Positions 35,755 to 43,448 of a stretch of DNA of 64,000 nucleotides are shown here, piece by piece (positions within the stretch are counted from its first letter, which is position 1; every line of letters starts with the position of its first letter). The notes beneath the pieces are model-generated. The model did no database searches, had not been told where the DNA came from, and saw only the letters and a list, made by a program, of their open reading frames with translations. The DNA is from Polaromonas sp. JS666 (GTDB lineage Bacteria > Pseudomonadota > Gammaproteobacteria > Burkholderiales > Burkholderiaceae_C), in NCBI RefSeq assembly GCF_000013865.1, contig NC_007949.1, positions 248,001 to 312,000 of the forward strand, written 5' to 3'. A program made the translations under genes and the position numbers.

Positions 35755-35867
35755 TGCTGAGGGCCGCTTTGGGCACCATGCGGCCATCCATAACGGACAG
35801 GTCTAGGACCTTAGCCGCGGAAAGAAAGTCGAGTGCGGCCGCTCATCCAACTCCTGGAGTTTTGGCC

Positions 35868-36113
35868 TCACGCTCCGACCGCTTCTTTTACACACTTCTT
35901 AGAGAAACTACTCTTGGCAGCGCCAGCCAACTTCTTGTCCTTGGCGGCCAGATCACACTTGGTTGCAGCGTCCTTTTCACATTTTTTCAGGAAAGAGTTC
36001 TTGGCTGCGCCGGCAAGCTTCTTTTCAGCCGCGGCAGCTGTGCAGGTCGCATCCTGGGCGTACACCGCACCGGTGAATGTGAGAGCGGCAATCAGGCAAA
36101 GTTTTTTCAGCAT
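35868..36113 (-). CDS. PsiF-repeat secreted small protein
   Basis: An 81-residue exported protein. Start 36113 gives a clean signal peptide (MLKKLCLIAALTFTGAVYAQ). The mature part consists of two PsiF-type repeats: AAEKKLAGAAKNSFLKKCEK and AKDKKLAGAAKSSFSKKCVK. PsiF repeats occur in small periplasmic proteins, in E. coli induced by phosphate starvation; their role is unknown. The frame is open upstream to 36257 but lacks homology there. Confidence 0.85.
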   Translation of the reverse strand: MLKKLCLIAALTFTGAVYAQDATCTAAAAEKKLAGAAKNSFLKKCEKDAATKCDLAAKDKKLAGAAKSSFSKKCVKEAVGA

Positions 36114-36258
36114 GAAACATTTCCTTGTGAGTGGGGACATCCCGAAGGGCAGTCTAACCAAGTGCCGGCGATTCCAAAATAGGTCGACCAGCATGGCTGC
36201 GGTGAATGTCACCGCCCGGGACTGAACGCGACAGAAGCGAGCACCTGCAGCGATCAAC

Positions 36259-36467
36259 TCAGGATTGAACCCGCTGCCTCACATGCCGGCTCAACCCCTC
36301 ACAGGCATCTTCCACCTGGTTCAGCACATGCTGGCGGGTTATCGGAGTGATAGTTGTGCGTGCCGGCCGAGTCCACTTGTACCTGATCGGCCAGGCCATG
36401 CTCGATGAGCTTTTCGGAATACACCGTGAGCCGTGGGGCTTCGGCAGATGTTGACTGCGAACAACAT
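36259..36467 (-). pseudogene. Low-molecular-weight protein tyrosine phosphatase, internally deleted
   Basis: Minus-strand frames give MLFAVNICRSPTAHGVF at the N-terminus (the phosphatase loop normally CxxNxCRSP; the first Cys is replaced), then after a +1 shift KLIEHGLADQVQVDSAGTHN, and finally HVLNQVEDACEGLSRHVRQR, which is the C-terminal helix of the family. The central ~80 residues, including the catalytic Asp-Pro, are missing. It is a decayed gene with a frameshift and a deletion. Confidence 0.75.
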
Positions 36468-36651
36468 CGTGCGAATGGCTCGAATGCTGATGCAGATACC
36501 GCAAGGGGCGCTCTGATGAGCCGCCAGAACGGGGGTACGGAGCCCCGCGACACAATCGGGGCACCCAACACTCCTCGCAGCGGTCCAAAACACTGGATGG
36601 ACTCGCGTTTGATGTCCTGAGCAATTCATCCCGGCGAATTTCAACAGCCTG

Positions 36652-37350
36652 TTAGCGAATAGTTTTGGCATCCTGCCCGAACAAAATGCTCTTGGACTTC
36701 TCATCGACGGTCGGTGCGATATTGATGGATTTAGCCAGGTCATAGGCTTTCCGGGTAGCTGACCTGACACTAATCCTCTCGAACCATTGATTCAACGCAG
36801 GGAAGTGGTTCATATCCTGTCTTTGCCGCTCATGAGGAACAACCCAAGGATAAGCCGCCATGTCGGCGATAGAGTAATCGCCGCAGATGTACTCACGACC
36901 ATCCGATAAATGTTTATTCAGCACCCCATAAAGCCTTGACGTCTCTTTGACATAGCGGTCAACGGCATAAGGTAGTTTTTCAGGGGCGTACTGAACAAAA
37001 TGGTGATTTTGCCCAGCCATGGGACCCAAGCCGCCCATCTGCCAAAACAGCCATTGAAGACATTCACTCCTGCCGCGCAGGTCGTGAGGTATGAACTGCT
37101 TAGTTTTATCGGCAAGATACAGCAGGATCGCACCGGATTCAAAAACGGCAATGGGCTCACCACCACCTTGCGGCGCATGATCGACGATGGCAGGAATCCG
37201 GTTGTTAGGAGCGATCTTCAAAAACTCGGGGGTGAACTGTTCCCCCTCGCTGATGTTGATTGGCTTAATGTCGTATTCAAGCCCAACCTCCTCCAGGTAC
37301 ATCGTGATCTTGTGGCCATTGGGAGTGGTCCAGTAGTACAAGTCAATCAT
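36652..37350 (-). CDS. Glutathione S-transferase, Nu-class/YfcG-like
   Basis: A 232-residue GST with YYWTTPNGHKITMYLEEVGL at the N-terminus, APNNRIPAI near 50, ESGAILLYLADKT near 77 and the cap GDYSIADMAAYPW near 160. The TTPNGxK pattern is that of Nu-class enzymes with disulfide-bond oxidoreductase or peroxidase activity. It begins 3 bases after the upstream GST gene's stop, so both form an operon. Only about a third of residues match the GST at 33142 by eye, so these are old paralogues. Confidence 0.92.
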   Translation of the reverse strand: MIDLYYWTTPNGHKITMYLEEVGLEYDIKPINISEGEQFTPEFLKIAPNNRIPAIVDHAPQGGGEPIAVFESGAILLYLADKTKQFIPHDLRGRSECLQWLFWQMGGLGPMAGQNHHFVQYAPEKLPYAVDRYVKETSRLYGVLNKHLSDGREYICGDYSIADMAAYPWVVPHERQRQDMNHFPALNQWFERISVRSATRKAYDLAKSINIAPTVDEKSKSILFGQDAKTIR

Positions 37351-37353
37351 GGA

Positions 37354-38049
37354 TCAGGCGCTTGCTTGTTTCAGGCGTTCATTCGAAGGGAAGAGTATTT
37401 TCCGAGCATCTTCATCCACCTCGGACTTGAATGCGAATTTGGTTTTCAATGCCTCCGCTCGCTGTGCGGCGGGGCGCGCATTGATCTCGTCTAGCAAGCG
37501 CTTCACATGGGGAAGTCTCTCCCACGCGTCGGCGCCCAAAACAAGAGGTGCTACTCGGGCCCAGCCCCAAACCGACATATCGACCACCGTGTATTCACTG
37601 CCCATCATGTAAGCCTGAGTTGTCAAGCGGTCATTAATGATGTGCCAATGACGCCACGCTTCGAAGTCATACCGGTTGACAGCATATTCTTTGGGTTCAG
37701 GCGCGAAATGCTTGAAGTGGACCGCTTGACCACAGTAGGGGCCAATGCCTGTGGCAACAAACATGAGCCATGAATACATTTCAGCCTTGTTGGCTGGGGT
37801 ATTGGGTGGCACAAATTTGCCAATCTTCTCGGCCAGATAGATCAACATGGCATTGCTGTCAAAGACACGGATATCGCCGTCCACCATCGCTGGTGTTTTG
37901 GCATTGGGGTTGATGGCCTTGAAAGCCTCCGAATGCTGCTCACCCTTGCGGGTGTCGATCGCAATGAGTTCGTAAGGTTCGCCTGTTTCCTCAAGATACA
38001 AGGCAATCTTTAAAGGATTGGGCGAAGGGTGGAAATAAAAGTTGATCAT
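37354..38049 (-). CDS. Glutathione S-transferase
   Basis: A 231-residue GST: MINFYFHPSPNPLKIALYLE opens the thioredoxin-like domain, INPNAKTPAMVDGD contains the cis-Pro, and DSNAMLIYLAEKIG binds the glutamyl part of GSH. The C-terminal domain has MGSEYTVVDMSVWGWAR as the cap motif. AAGGAGG lies 8 bases before the ATG at 38049, which supports this start over the long upstream open frame. First gene of a two-GST operon. Confidence 0.92.
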   Translation of the reverse strand: MINFYFHPSPNPLKIALYLEETGEPYELIAIDTRKGEQHSEAFKAINPNAKTPAMVDGDIRVFDSNAMLIYLAEKIGKFVPPNTPANKAEMYSWLMFVATGIGPYCGQAVHFKHFAPEPKEYAVNRYDFEAWRHWHIINDRLTTQAYMMGSEYTVVDMSVWGWARVAPLVLGADAWERLPHVKRLLDEINARPAAQRAEALKTKFAFKSEVDEDARKILFPSNERLKQASA

Positions 38050-38455
38050 CAATGGCCTCCTTGAAAAAGTTAAAAAATCGGAATCGCATGAACACCAGCC
38101 AAATTGCCAACGGCAAAGCGGCGCAAATGCAAACGTGGCCAACAATGACGGTCGAGGCCAACGTACTGGGTACAACTTTAAAGCGGCGTCCGCAAGAAGT
38201 ACTGCGGTTGATACTGTTTTCGTGGGTAGCCAGTTAGGCCGCATCTGTTGACTGGATACTTTCGGTGTGGCGCCGGTACAAGCCAGTGGCCTTGCTTCAT
38301 CAACAGGACCAAGGCCGCCGGTGCACCAGCGAGCACTTCCAGAAATTGCCAAATGAGCAGGGTACCGAATAGCATGAGCCGAGCGGATGAAGTCTGAGAC
38401 AACCCGGCGATGGAGCGCTTCTTGGGCGCTGCTTCCATACACAAGTCCTGACGAA
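38050..38455. other. Non-coding stretch with a possible membrane-protein relic
   Basis: No intact gene is seen in these 406 bases. On the minus strand between about 38420 and 38270 a frame reads SSARLMLFGTLLIWQFLEVL, which looks like one membrane helix of a lost transporter gene downstream of the enolase-superfamily gene. The promoter of the GST pair should lie near 38060-38100. Confidence 0.4.
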
Positions 38456-39550
38456 TCACCATTTTTGGTAATGCCTCACAGCGTCCGGATCCCAAGTCAG
38501 GCCGTTGCCAGGCCGGGCGGGCGCTGACAGGCAGCCGTCCACCACTTTCAGCGGCTCCTGCAAAATGGCGTCGGCCCAATCGACGTACTCGATCCAGTGT
38601 GCTGTAGGCGTGCTGGCCAGCAGGTGCGCGCTGACTTCGGGAAACAGGTGCGACGAAAGCTCAATGCCTGCAACATTGGCAAGCGCCGAGGCATCGATCC
38701 AGCCACTCACGCCGCCGATGCGTTCCAGGTCCGGCATGACAAAGTCGCAAGCGCGCTGCGCCAGTGCCTGGGCCATGGCACGAGGGCCGGCAAAGTTTTC
38801 CCCAATCTGGACAGGTGTGCGCAGCAAGGCGGTCAGTTCGGCACTGGTGGCGTAATCGTCATGGCGAACCGGTTCTTCAATCCAGTACAGGCCCTCATCA
38901 TCAAGCTGCTGGCATCGCTCGACAGCAGCGTTGCGGCTTAACGCTTGGTTGAAGTCGGCCATCAGCGCAATCCCGGCTGGTAGGGCTTGCTTGACAGCCC
39001 GCACGGCGGCCAAGTCGTCTTTGGCCAGCGGGCGCCCCAGGCGCATTTTGATGGCATGAAACCCCTCACTGACCAGTTCCAGGGCCTCATCGGCCGCGGC
39101 CCGCGCGTCCAGCAAACCCAGGCCGTTGCTGTTGTAGGCTGGGATAGGCCTGGGCTGGGCGCCCAGTAGCGTTGCCAGTGGCAGCCCGGCGCAAATGGCC
39201 AGCGCGTCCCAACAGGCGATGTCAATCCCCGCCATGAGCATGGACACGATACCGCGTGCGCCCAGGAGGCGAAACCGCGCTTCCAGCGCACGCCGTACCG
39301 CGGCGGGCGCTGCCGTTTTCCCCACAAGCTCGGCGTTGATGTCGCGTACCAGCGCAAGAGCGGCCGCGCCGGCCGCTTCAAGGTAGCAGAACAGGTACGC
39401 ACGGCCCGTAATGCCTTCTTCTGTTTGCAAGTCCAGTAGCAGCAGTGGTGCCTGTGTCACCAGCATGGCGCTGGTGCCAAGTGCCCGCCGCATGGGTACA
39501 ACTACCAGTGTGGCTTCAATGGCCCGCACCGTGAGATGTTGCGGGCTCAT
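38456..39550 (-). CDS. Mandelate racemase/muconate-lactonizing enzyme family protein
   Basis: A 364-residue enolase-superfamily enzyme. The capping domain leads to the barrel with HAIKMRLG near 165 (the Lys-x-Lys position of mandelate racemase reads Lys-x-Arg), metal ligands in MADFNQ, WIEEPV and IGENFAG, and the His of the barrel end in ELSSHLFPEV. The pattern of Asp, Glu, Glu and His fits the mandelate racemase subgroup, while the Arg suggests a dehydratase-like chemistry. It overlaps the PanE-like gene by 4 bases. Substrate unknown; likely a hydroxy or dicarboxylic acid. Confidence 0.88.
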   Translation of the reverse strand: MSPQHLTVRAIEATLVVVPMRRALGTSAMLVTQAPLLLLDLQTEEGITGRAYLFCYLEAAGAAALALVRDINAELVGKTAAPAAVRRALEARFRLLGARGIVSMLMAGIDIACWDALAICAGLPLATLLGAQPRPIPAYNSNGLGLLDARAAADEALELVSEGFHAIKMRLGRPLAKDDLAAVRAVKQALPAGIALMADFNQALSRNAAVERCQQLDDEGLYWIEEPVRHDDYATSAELTALLRTPVQIGENFAGPRAMAQALAQRACDFVMPDLERIGGVSGWIDASALANVAGIELSSHLFPEVSAHLLASTPTAHWIEYVDWADAILQEPLKVVDGCLSAPARPGNGLTWDPDAVRHYQKW

Positions 39551-40470
39551 GCAGTACGCCCCTCACTATGCACAGACAGAATATCAAGGATGGCCCGATT
39601 GCAGGGCGTGGCCACCCCGAGGCGGGCGCCCCTGTGCACCACGTCGCCGCTGAGCCACTGCACTTCGAGACGGCTTCCGCGCTCAAGATCCCCATGCATG
39701 GAGGAAGTCATCGTCGCCGCTAGCTGGTCGCAAAAAGCCAGGCGGTTATTTGCGTAGTCTTCGGCCACTTGCACGCCGTCAGCCCGTGCGACTCGCACCA
39801 CCTCATCCATGACGTCCCTCAAAAAGGCGCGTGCACGTTCGTTGGCACGCACCGTGCCTATGGGTGTTCGCGTGACGGTCGTGGTGCCCGACAGGCCGAC
39901 CAGGAATACAAATTTTTCCCATATCGTCTGACCGATGCGGTCACTGATTTCCACATCAATGCCGGCCTCAACACAGGCATCGCGAAAGCGGGCCACACGT
40001 GCAGTGCTTGTGCCGTCATACTCTCCGAACACCAGCTTTTGCATCGCGCCCGAATGCCTAATGAGGCCGGGCTCGGCTATCGTCGCCGCGATATAGCAGA
40101 CGCCGCCTATGACATGGGCCTCGCCCAGAGTCTGGCGAAGGATGTCGTCCTTGACGACACCGTTCTGGAATGACACCACGGCCGTATGTTCGCCAATCAG
40201 CGGCTTGATGGCCTCAGCGGCGTCGGCCGTATCCCACAGTTTGACGCCAAACAGCACGATATCAGCCGGCCCTATGTCCGCGGGTGTATCGGTAACGCTG
40301 ACCTTCTTAAGGTGCAGGTTGCCGAGAGGACTTTCCACACGCAAGCCCGTGTCCCGGATGGCCGCAAGCTGCCGGCCACGCGCCACAAAGCTCACGTCAT
40401 GGCCGGCCTTGGCAAGACGCGCCCCGAAATAACCACCCACACCACCGGTTCCCATGACAGCGATACGCAT
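39547..40470 (-). CDS. 2-dehydropantoate 2-reductase-family oxidoreductase
   Basis: A 307-residue PanE-family NADP-dependent 2-oxoacid reductase. MRIAVMGTGGVGGYFGARLA is the Rossmann loop; FQNGVVKDD near 100 and the catalytic Lys in IWEKFVFLVG near 180 are conserved, as is the C-terminal SSMHGDLERGSRLEVQWLSG. Start 40470 has GGAG before it. Being in an operon with an enolase-superfamily enzyme and opposite a TetR regulator, it probably serves a catabolic oxidation rather than pantothenate synthesis. Confidence 0.9.
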   Translation of the reverse strand: MRIAVMGTGGVGGYFGARLAKAGHDVSFVARGRQLAAIRDTGLRVESPLGNLHLKKVSVTDTPADIGPADIVLFGVKLWDTADAAEAIKPLIGEHTAVVSFQNGVVKDDILRQTLGEAHVIGGVCYIAATIAEPGLIRHSGAMQKLVFGEYDGTSTARVARFRDACVEAGIDVEISDRIGQTIWEKFVFLVGLSGTTTVTRTPIGTVRANERARAFLRDVMDEVVRVARADGVQVAEDYANNRLAFCDQLAATMTSSMHGDLERGSRLEVQWLSGDVVHRGARLGVATPCNRAILDILSVHSEGRTA

Positions 40471-40536
40471 TTTTTCTCCAATTAATGAACGATCAATCAA
40501 GAATTAATGGAGTATAGAGTGAGAAAATTGCGTGTC

Positions 40537-40579
40537 AATAGCTTATAAATTTATCCATTAAACATTTCATTAAGCTATT
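40537..40579. promoter_or_regulatory. Inverted repeat in the divergent tetR promoter region
   Basis: AATAGCTTA at 40537-40545 and its reverse complement TAAGCTATT at 40571-40579 lie 25 bases apart in the AT-rich gap between the PanE-like and TetR genes. This is a candidate TetR operator covering both promoters. Confidence 0.5.
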
Positions 40580-40608
40580 TATTGAATACATAAACTATAA
40601 TTTTTTGC

Positions 40609-41199
40609 ATGGGAAGAACACGGGAATTTGACACCGATACGGCGCTGGATGCCGCAACAGATACCTTCTGGCACCAGGGGTTTGAAGCGACACCGATGCA
40701 GGACCTGTGTCGATCCATGAACCTCGGGCCCGGCAGCATTTATGCCGCATTCGGTGATAAGCGAAACCTTTTTCGCCAGGCGCTGCACCGCTACATGGAC
40801 ACCGTGTCAATGCAGGCTCTGGAGAGGATCAACAGCGCCCCCTCGGGTCTGCAGGGCATACGCGGCTATTTCGAGCACCTAGTGGACGCCATGATTGACG
40901 GCAAGCGGCGTTGGGGCTGCCTCATGACAAATTCCTTGGTCGAGTTCGCGTCACGCGATCCCGAGTTGGCCGTGTTGTTTCAACTGCATCTAGCCCGACT
41001 GGAAACGACCTTTGCGGCAGCGTTGACACGTGCCCGCGCCGCCGGCGAATTGCGACCGGACGTCGGGCCTGAAGCAGCTGGTTACCTGGTCGCCGTGGTG
41101 CAGGGTATGAACGTGTTGGCCAAGACCAAACCGGGTCGCCGCACGCTCGAACGCATCGTGGAAGTCGCCGTGGCCGGGCTTGCATTGCCGTCATCATAA
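40609..41199 (+). CDS. TetR-family transcriptional regulator
   Basis: A 196-residue TetR-type repressor. The N-terminal HTH is visible at residues 8-50 (ALDAATDTFWHQGFEATPMQ, LCRSMNLGPGSIYAAFGDKR). The C-terminal domain has RWGCLMTNSLVEFA near 100, the TetR_C_16-like pattern seen in AcuR/NemR-like regulators; the conserved Cys is a possible electrophile sensor. It is divergent from the two-enzyme operon and likely represses it. Confidence 0.9.
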   Translation: MGRTREFDTDTALDAATDTFWHQGFEATPMQDLCRSMNLGPGSIYAAFGDKRNLFRQALHRYMDTVSMQALERINSAPSGLQGIRGYFEHLVDAMIDGKRRWGCLMTNSLVEFASRDPELAVLFQLHLARLETTFAAALTRARAAGELRPDVGPEAAGYLVAVVQGMNVLAKTKPGRRTLERIVEVAVAGLALPSS

Positions 41200-41301
41200 T
41201 TTGGGTGGTTTTGCGCAACCAATACACACGGCCTGAATCAGCCGTAGCATCACCCCCCCCGATATTCTGGAGAATAGTCTTGGGCGACCGCAAATAACTT
41301 G

Positions 41302-42726
41302 TCATGCTGCGTTCAGCTTGCGAACCACAGTGGATTGGCTGAGATTTAACTGCTTGGCCACGGCGCGTGTATTGCCATATTTCTTGAGCGCCTCTGCGAC
41401 AAGTTGCTTTTCAAATTGAGCCACTATGGCGCGGTACTCAAGCGGGTCTGCGAAGGCCTGGTCCACTGGTGCTATTAGATATTCCGGCAAGTCGATCACG
41501 TCAATCAGGTCCGTAGGCGTGGTCACCACCAGGCGCTCGACGATATTGCGCAGCTCGCGCACATTGCCAGGCCACTCGTACGTCAGCAAAGACTTCAAGG
41601 CGCGTTCGGAAAATCGCTTGTTGAAACTGTATGAGGCATTTAACTCGTCGAGCGCATGCTCTGTCAGCGGAAAAATGTCTTCCTTGCGCAAGCGCAGGGG
41701 CGGCACGCTCAATGGAACCACGTTCAGGCGGTAGTACAGATCGCTGCGGAACTGGTTGTTGTCCACCATGACTTGCAAGTCGCGATTGGTTGCCGCAATC
41801 ACCCGCAGATCGACGTGGACGACCCGAGTGCCGCCCACACGCACCACAGTATGGTCTTGCAGCGTCTGGAGCAGCTTGACCTGCAGGTTCATCGGCAGTT
41901 CGCCGATCTCATCCAGAAACAGGGTGCCGTGGTGGGCGGTTTCTATCAGGCCTACCTTGCCCTGCTTGAGTGCGCCAGTGAACGCCCCTCCCTCGTAGCC
42001 AAACAATTCCGACTCCAGCAACTCGCGTGGAATGGCGCCGCAATTGATTTTGATCAAAGGTCCCTGGCTACGCTGACTTTCCTTGTGAATCTGTCGCGCC
42101 AGCACCTCCTTGCCCACCCCCGATTCGCCGCTGATCAGCACCGCCGTATCCACTTTGGCTACTCGCAATGCCAAGCTGGACAAGCGCTGCATGCTCTGGC
42201 TTTTGAGCGCCACACCATCGGGTTTGAGGTTTTGCAGACGTAGCTCTTTCATCTCGTTTTCAACACGCTGCAAATCCTCGCGCGTGCGCAGCAATGCCTC
42301 CTGCAACTGCACCAGCTCGGTGGTGTCGCGCGAGTTGATGATGACTTTGCGCACCGCGCCCTGGTCGTCGAACAAGGGAATGCCCGTGACCATGATGGTT
42401 TTCCCAGTGTGGGTGTGCTGCATGGCAGAAATGCGTTTTCGCTCGGCCGCCACACGGGTTGCAATCACCGGACGTATCCACCCCTTTTTTTCAAATTCTG
42501 AAACGTGGTGACCTACCAATTCCTCAGCCTTGAGGTCGTAGTTGCGCTCACAGCCTTCGTTGACCATCAGCGTGATGCCCTTGCCGTCGGCCACAAAAAT
42601 GCCGTCAAACGAGTTGCGATAAATTTCCTCGAAGTCTTTGCAAAGCTGTCGCAAATGCAGCAACTCGCTCATTTCGGTCTTGCTCGACAAGGAATCGGAC
42701 GTGGATATGTTCTCGTAAGTCTGCAT
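41302..42726 (-). CDS. Sigma-54-dependent transcriptional activator with PAS domain
   Basis: A 474-residue bacterial enhancer-binding protein. A PAS sensory domain covers about 30-145 (IYRNSFDGIFVADGKGITL, SRDTTELVQLQEAL), then a coiled linker, then the AAA+ domain with Walker A GESGVGKE, the sigma-54 contact loop GAFTGALKQGK, Walker B GTLFLDEIGEL and RSDLYYRLNVVPL. The C-terminal TyrR-like HTH ends NTRAVAKQLNLSQSTVVRKL. It is divergent from a symporter/dehalogenase operon that has a good -24/-12 promoter, so it very likely activates it, as DehR does for haloacid dehalogenase genes. Confidence 0.93.
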   Translation of the reverse strand: MQTYENISTSDSLSSKTEMSELLHLRQLCKDFEEIYRNSFDGIFVADGKGITLMVNEGCERNYDLKAEELVGHHVSEFEKKGWIRPVIATRVAAERKRISAMQHTHTGKTIMVTGIPLFDDQGAVRKVIINSRDTTELVQLQEALLRTREDLQRVENEMKELRLQNLKPDGVALKSQSMQRLSSLALRVAKVDTAVLISGESGVGKEVLARQIHKESQRSQGPLIKINCGAIPRELLESELFGYEGGAFTGALKQGKVGLIETAHHGTLFLDEIGELPMNLQVKLLQTLQDHTVVRVGGTRVVHVDLRVIAATNRDLQVMVDNNQFRSDLYYRLNVVPLSVPPLRLRKEDIFPLTEHALDELNASYSFNKRFSERALKSLLTYEWPGNVRELRNIVERLVVTTPTDLIDVIDLPEYLIAPVDQAFADPLEYRAIVAQFEKQLVAEALKKYGNTRAVAKQLNLSQSTVVRKLNAA

Positions 42727-42748
42727 GGTGGGTTGCCTTGCTCGGTGC

Positions 42749-42774
42749 GGCTTGATTCAAAATTGAATCAAGCC
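42749..42774. promoter_or_regulatory. Palindromic candidate enhancer site
   Basis: GGCTTGATTCAA and TTGAATCAAGCC form a perfect 12-base inverted repeat with a 2-base AA spacer. Related motifs TTGATATCAA (42932-42941) and TTGATTTCAA (42990-42999) follow. This is a good candidate upstream activating sequence for the sigma-54 activator and also overlaps the activator's own promoter region, allowing autoregulation. Confidence 0.6.
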
Positions 42775-43012
42775 CCGCAAAGCATAGAGCAAGAGCCACG
42801 CGAAGCAAATCGCCATAGGCCAAAACAAAGGGTTTTCACGTAGTAAGTTCACTTGAATGAGCTCATGCAGGGGCAATCCTGGTACGCGAGGCGCCTCTGC
42901 ACGCCGCGCAACCGAGTCTTTAGTGACTCAGTTGATATCAAAAATGCATCAAATCTTCACAAAAAAAACGGCAGGCTGCATTCAAGCCATTGATTTCAAT
43001 AAAGAATTTCCT

Positions 43013-43028
43013 TGGCACAGTCCCTGCA
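43013..43028 (+). promoter_or_regulatory. Sigma-54 (-24/-12) promoter
   Basis: TGGCAC at 43013-43018, five bases, then CTGCA at 43024-43028, close to the consensus TGGCAC-N5-TTGCA. It lies 70 bases before the ATG at 43098 of the symporter operon and 250 bases downstream of the palindromic enhancer candidate. Confidence 0.75.
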
Positions 43029-43097
43029 ATATAGGGGCGTCCTGGCAACAGGCGCCGTGAAATCCCGTAAAGGTGATCCCTATAAAAGGAGACAAAG

Positions 43098-43178
43098 ATG
43101 AGTTCAAACGATCAAAGTATTGCAGCCCGAGACGCGAGGTATTGGCAAAACGCCGTCAATCTGCCCGCATTCCGCTAG
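43098..43178 (+). other. 5' part of the DUF485 gene cut off by an in-frame amber codon
   Basis: ATG 43098, preceded by AAAGGAG, opens 26 codons (MSSNDQSIAARDARYWQNAV) and then meets TAG at 43176-43178. After LPAFR, a CAG (Gln) would be expected in the family, so a single C-to-T change explains the stop. The next ATG in frame, at 43182, restarts the DUF485 protein. Confidence 0.7.
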
Positions 43179-43181
43179 TTA

Positions 43182-43448
43182 ATGGCTGCCAAAAAGAAGT
43201 TGCTGGTGCCGATGGTGCTGATGTACTTCGGCCTGTTCATGGGCATGACTTTGTTGGCCGGTTATGCCAAAGGCTTCATGACACAGAAAATCAGCGGTGC
43301 GTTCAACATGGCCTACTTGCTGGTGCTGTGCTGCTACTTCATGTGTTGGATCATGGGTGTGATCTACGTGCGCATTGCCAACCGTGATTTCGACGTGATG
43401 GCGTCCCGGGCGGTACATGAGCTCGCGCACGGCAGGGGGCAAGCATGA
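43182..43448 (+). CDS. DUF485 membrane protein, downstream of an amber stop
   Basis: An 88-residue inner-membrane protein with two helices (LLVPMVLMYFGLFMGMTLLA, AYLLVLCCYFMCWIMGVIYV). DUF485 proteins accompany ActP-type sodium:solute symporters and are usually about 100-110 residues with a short cytoplasmic N-terminus. Here that N-terminus is split off by TAG at 43176. The ATG at 43182 has no ribosome site of its own and would rely on re-initiation after the stop 3 bases upstream. The stop overlaps the symporter ATG (ATGA). Confidence 0.75.
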   Translation: MAAKKKLLVPMVLMYFGLFMGMTLLAGYAKGFMTQKISGAFNMAYLLVLCCYFMCWIMGVIYVRIANRDFDVMASRAVHELAHGRGQA

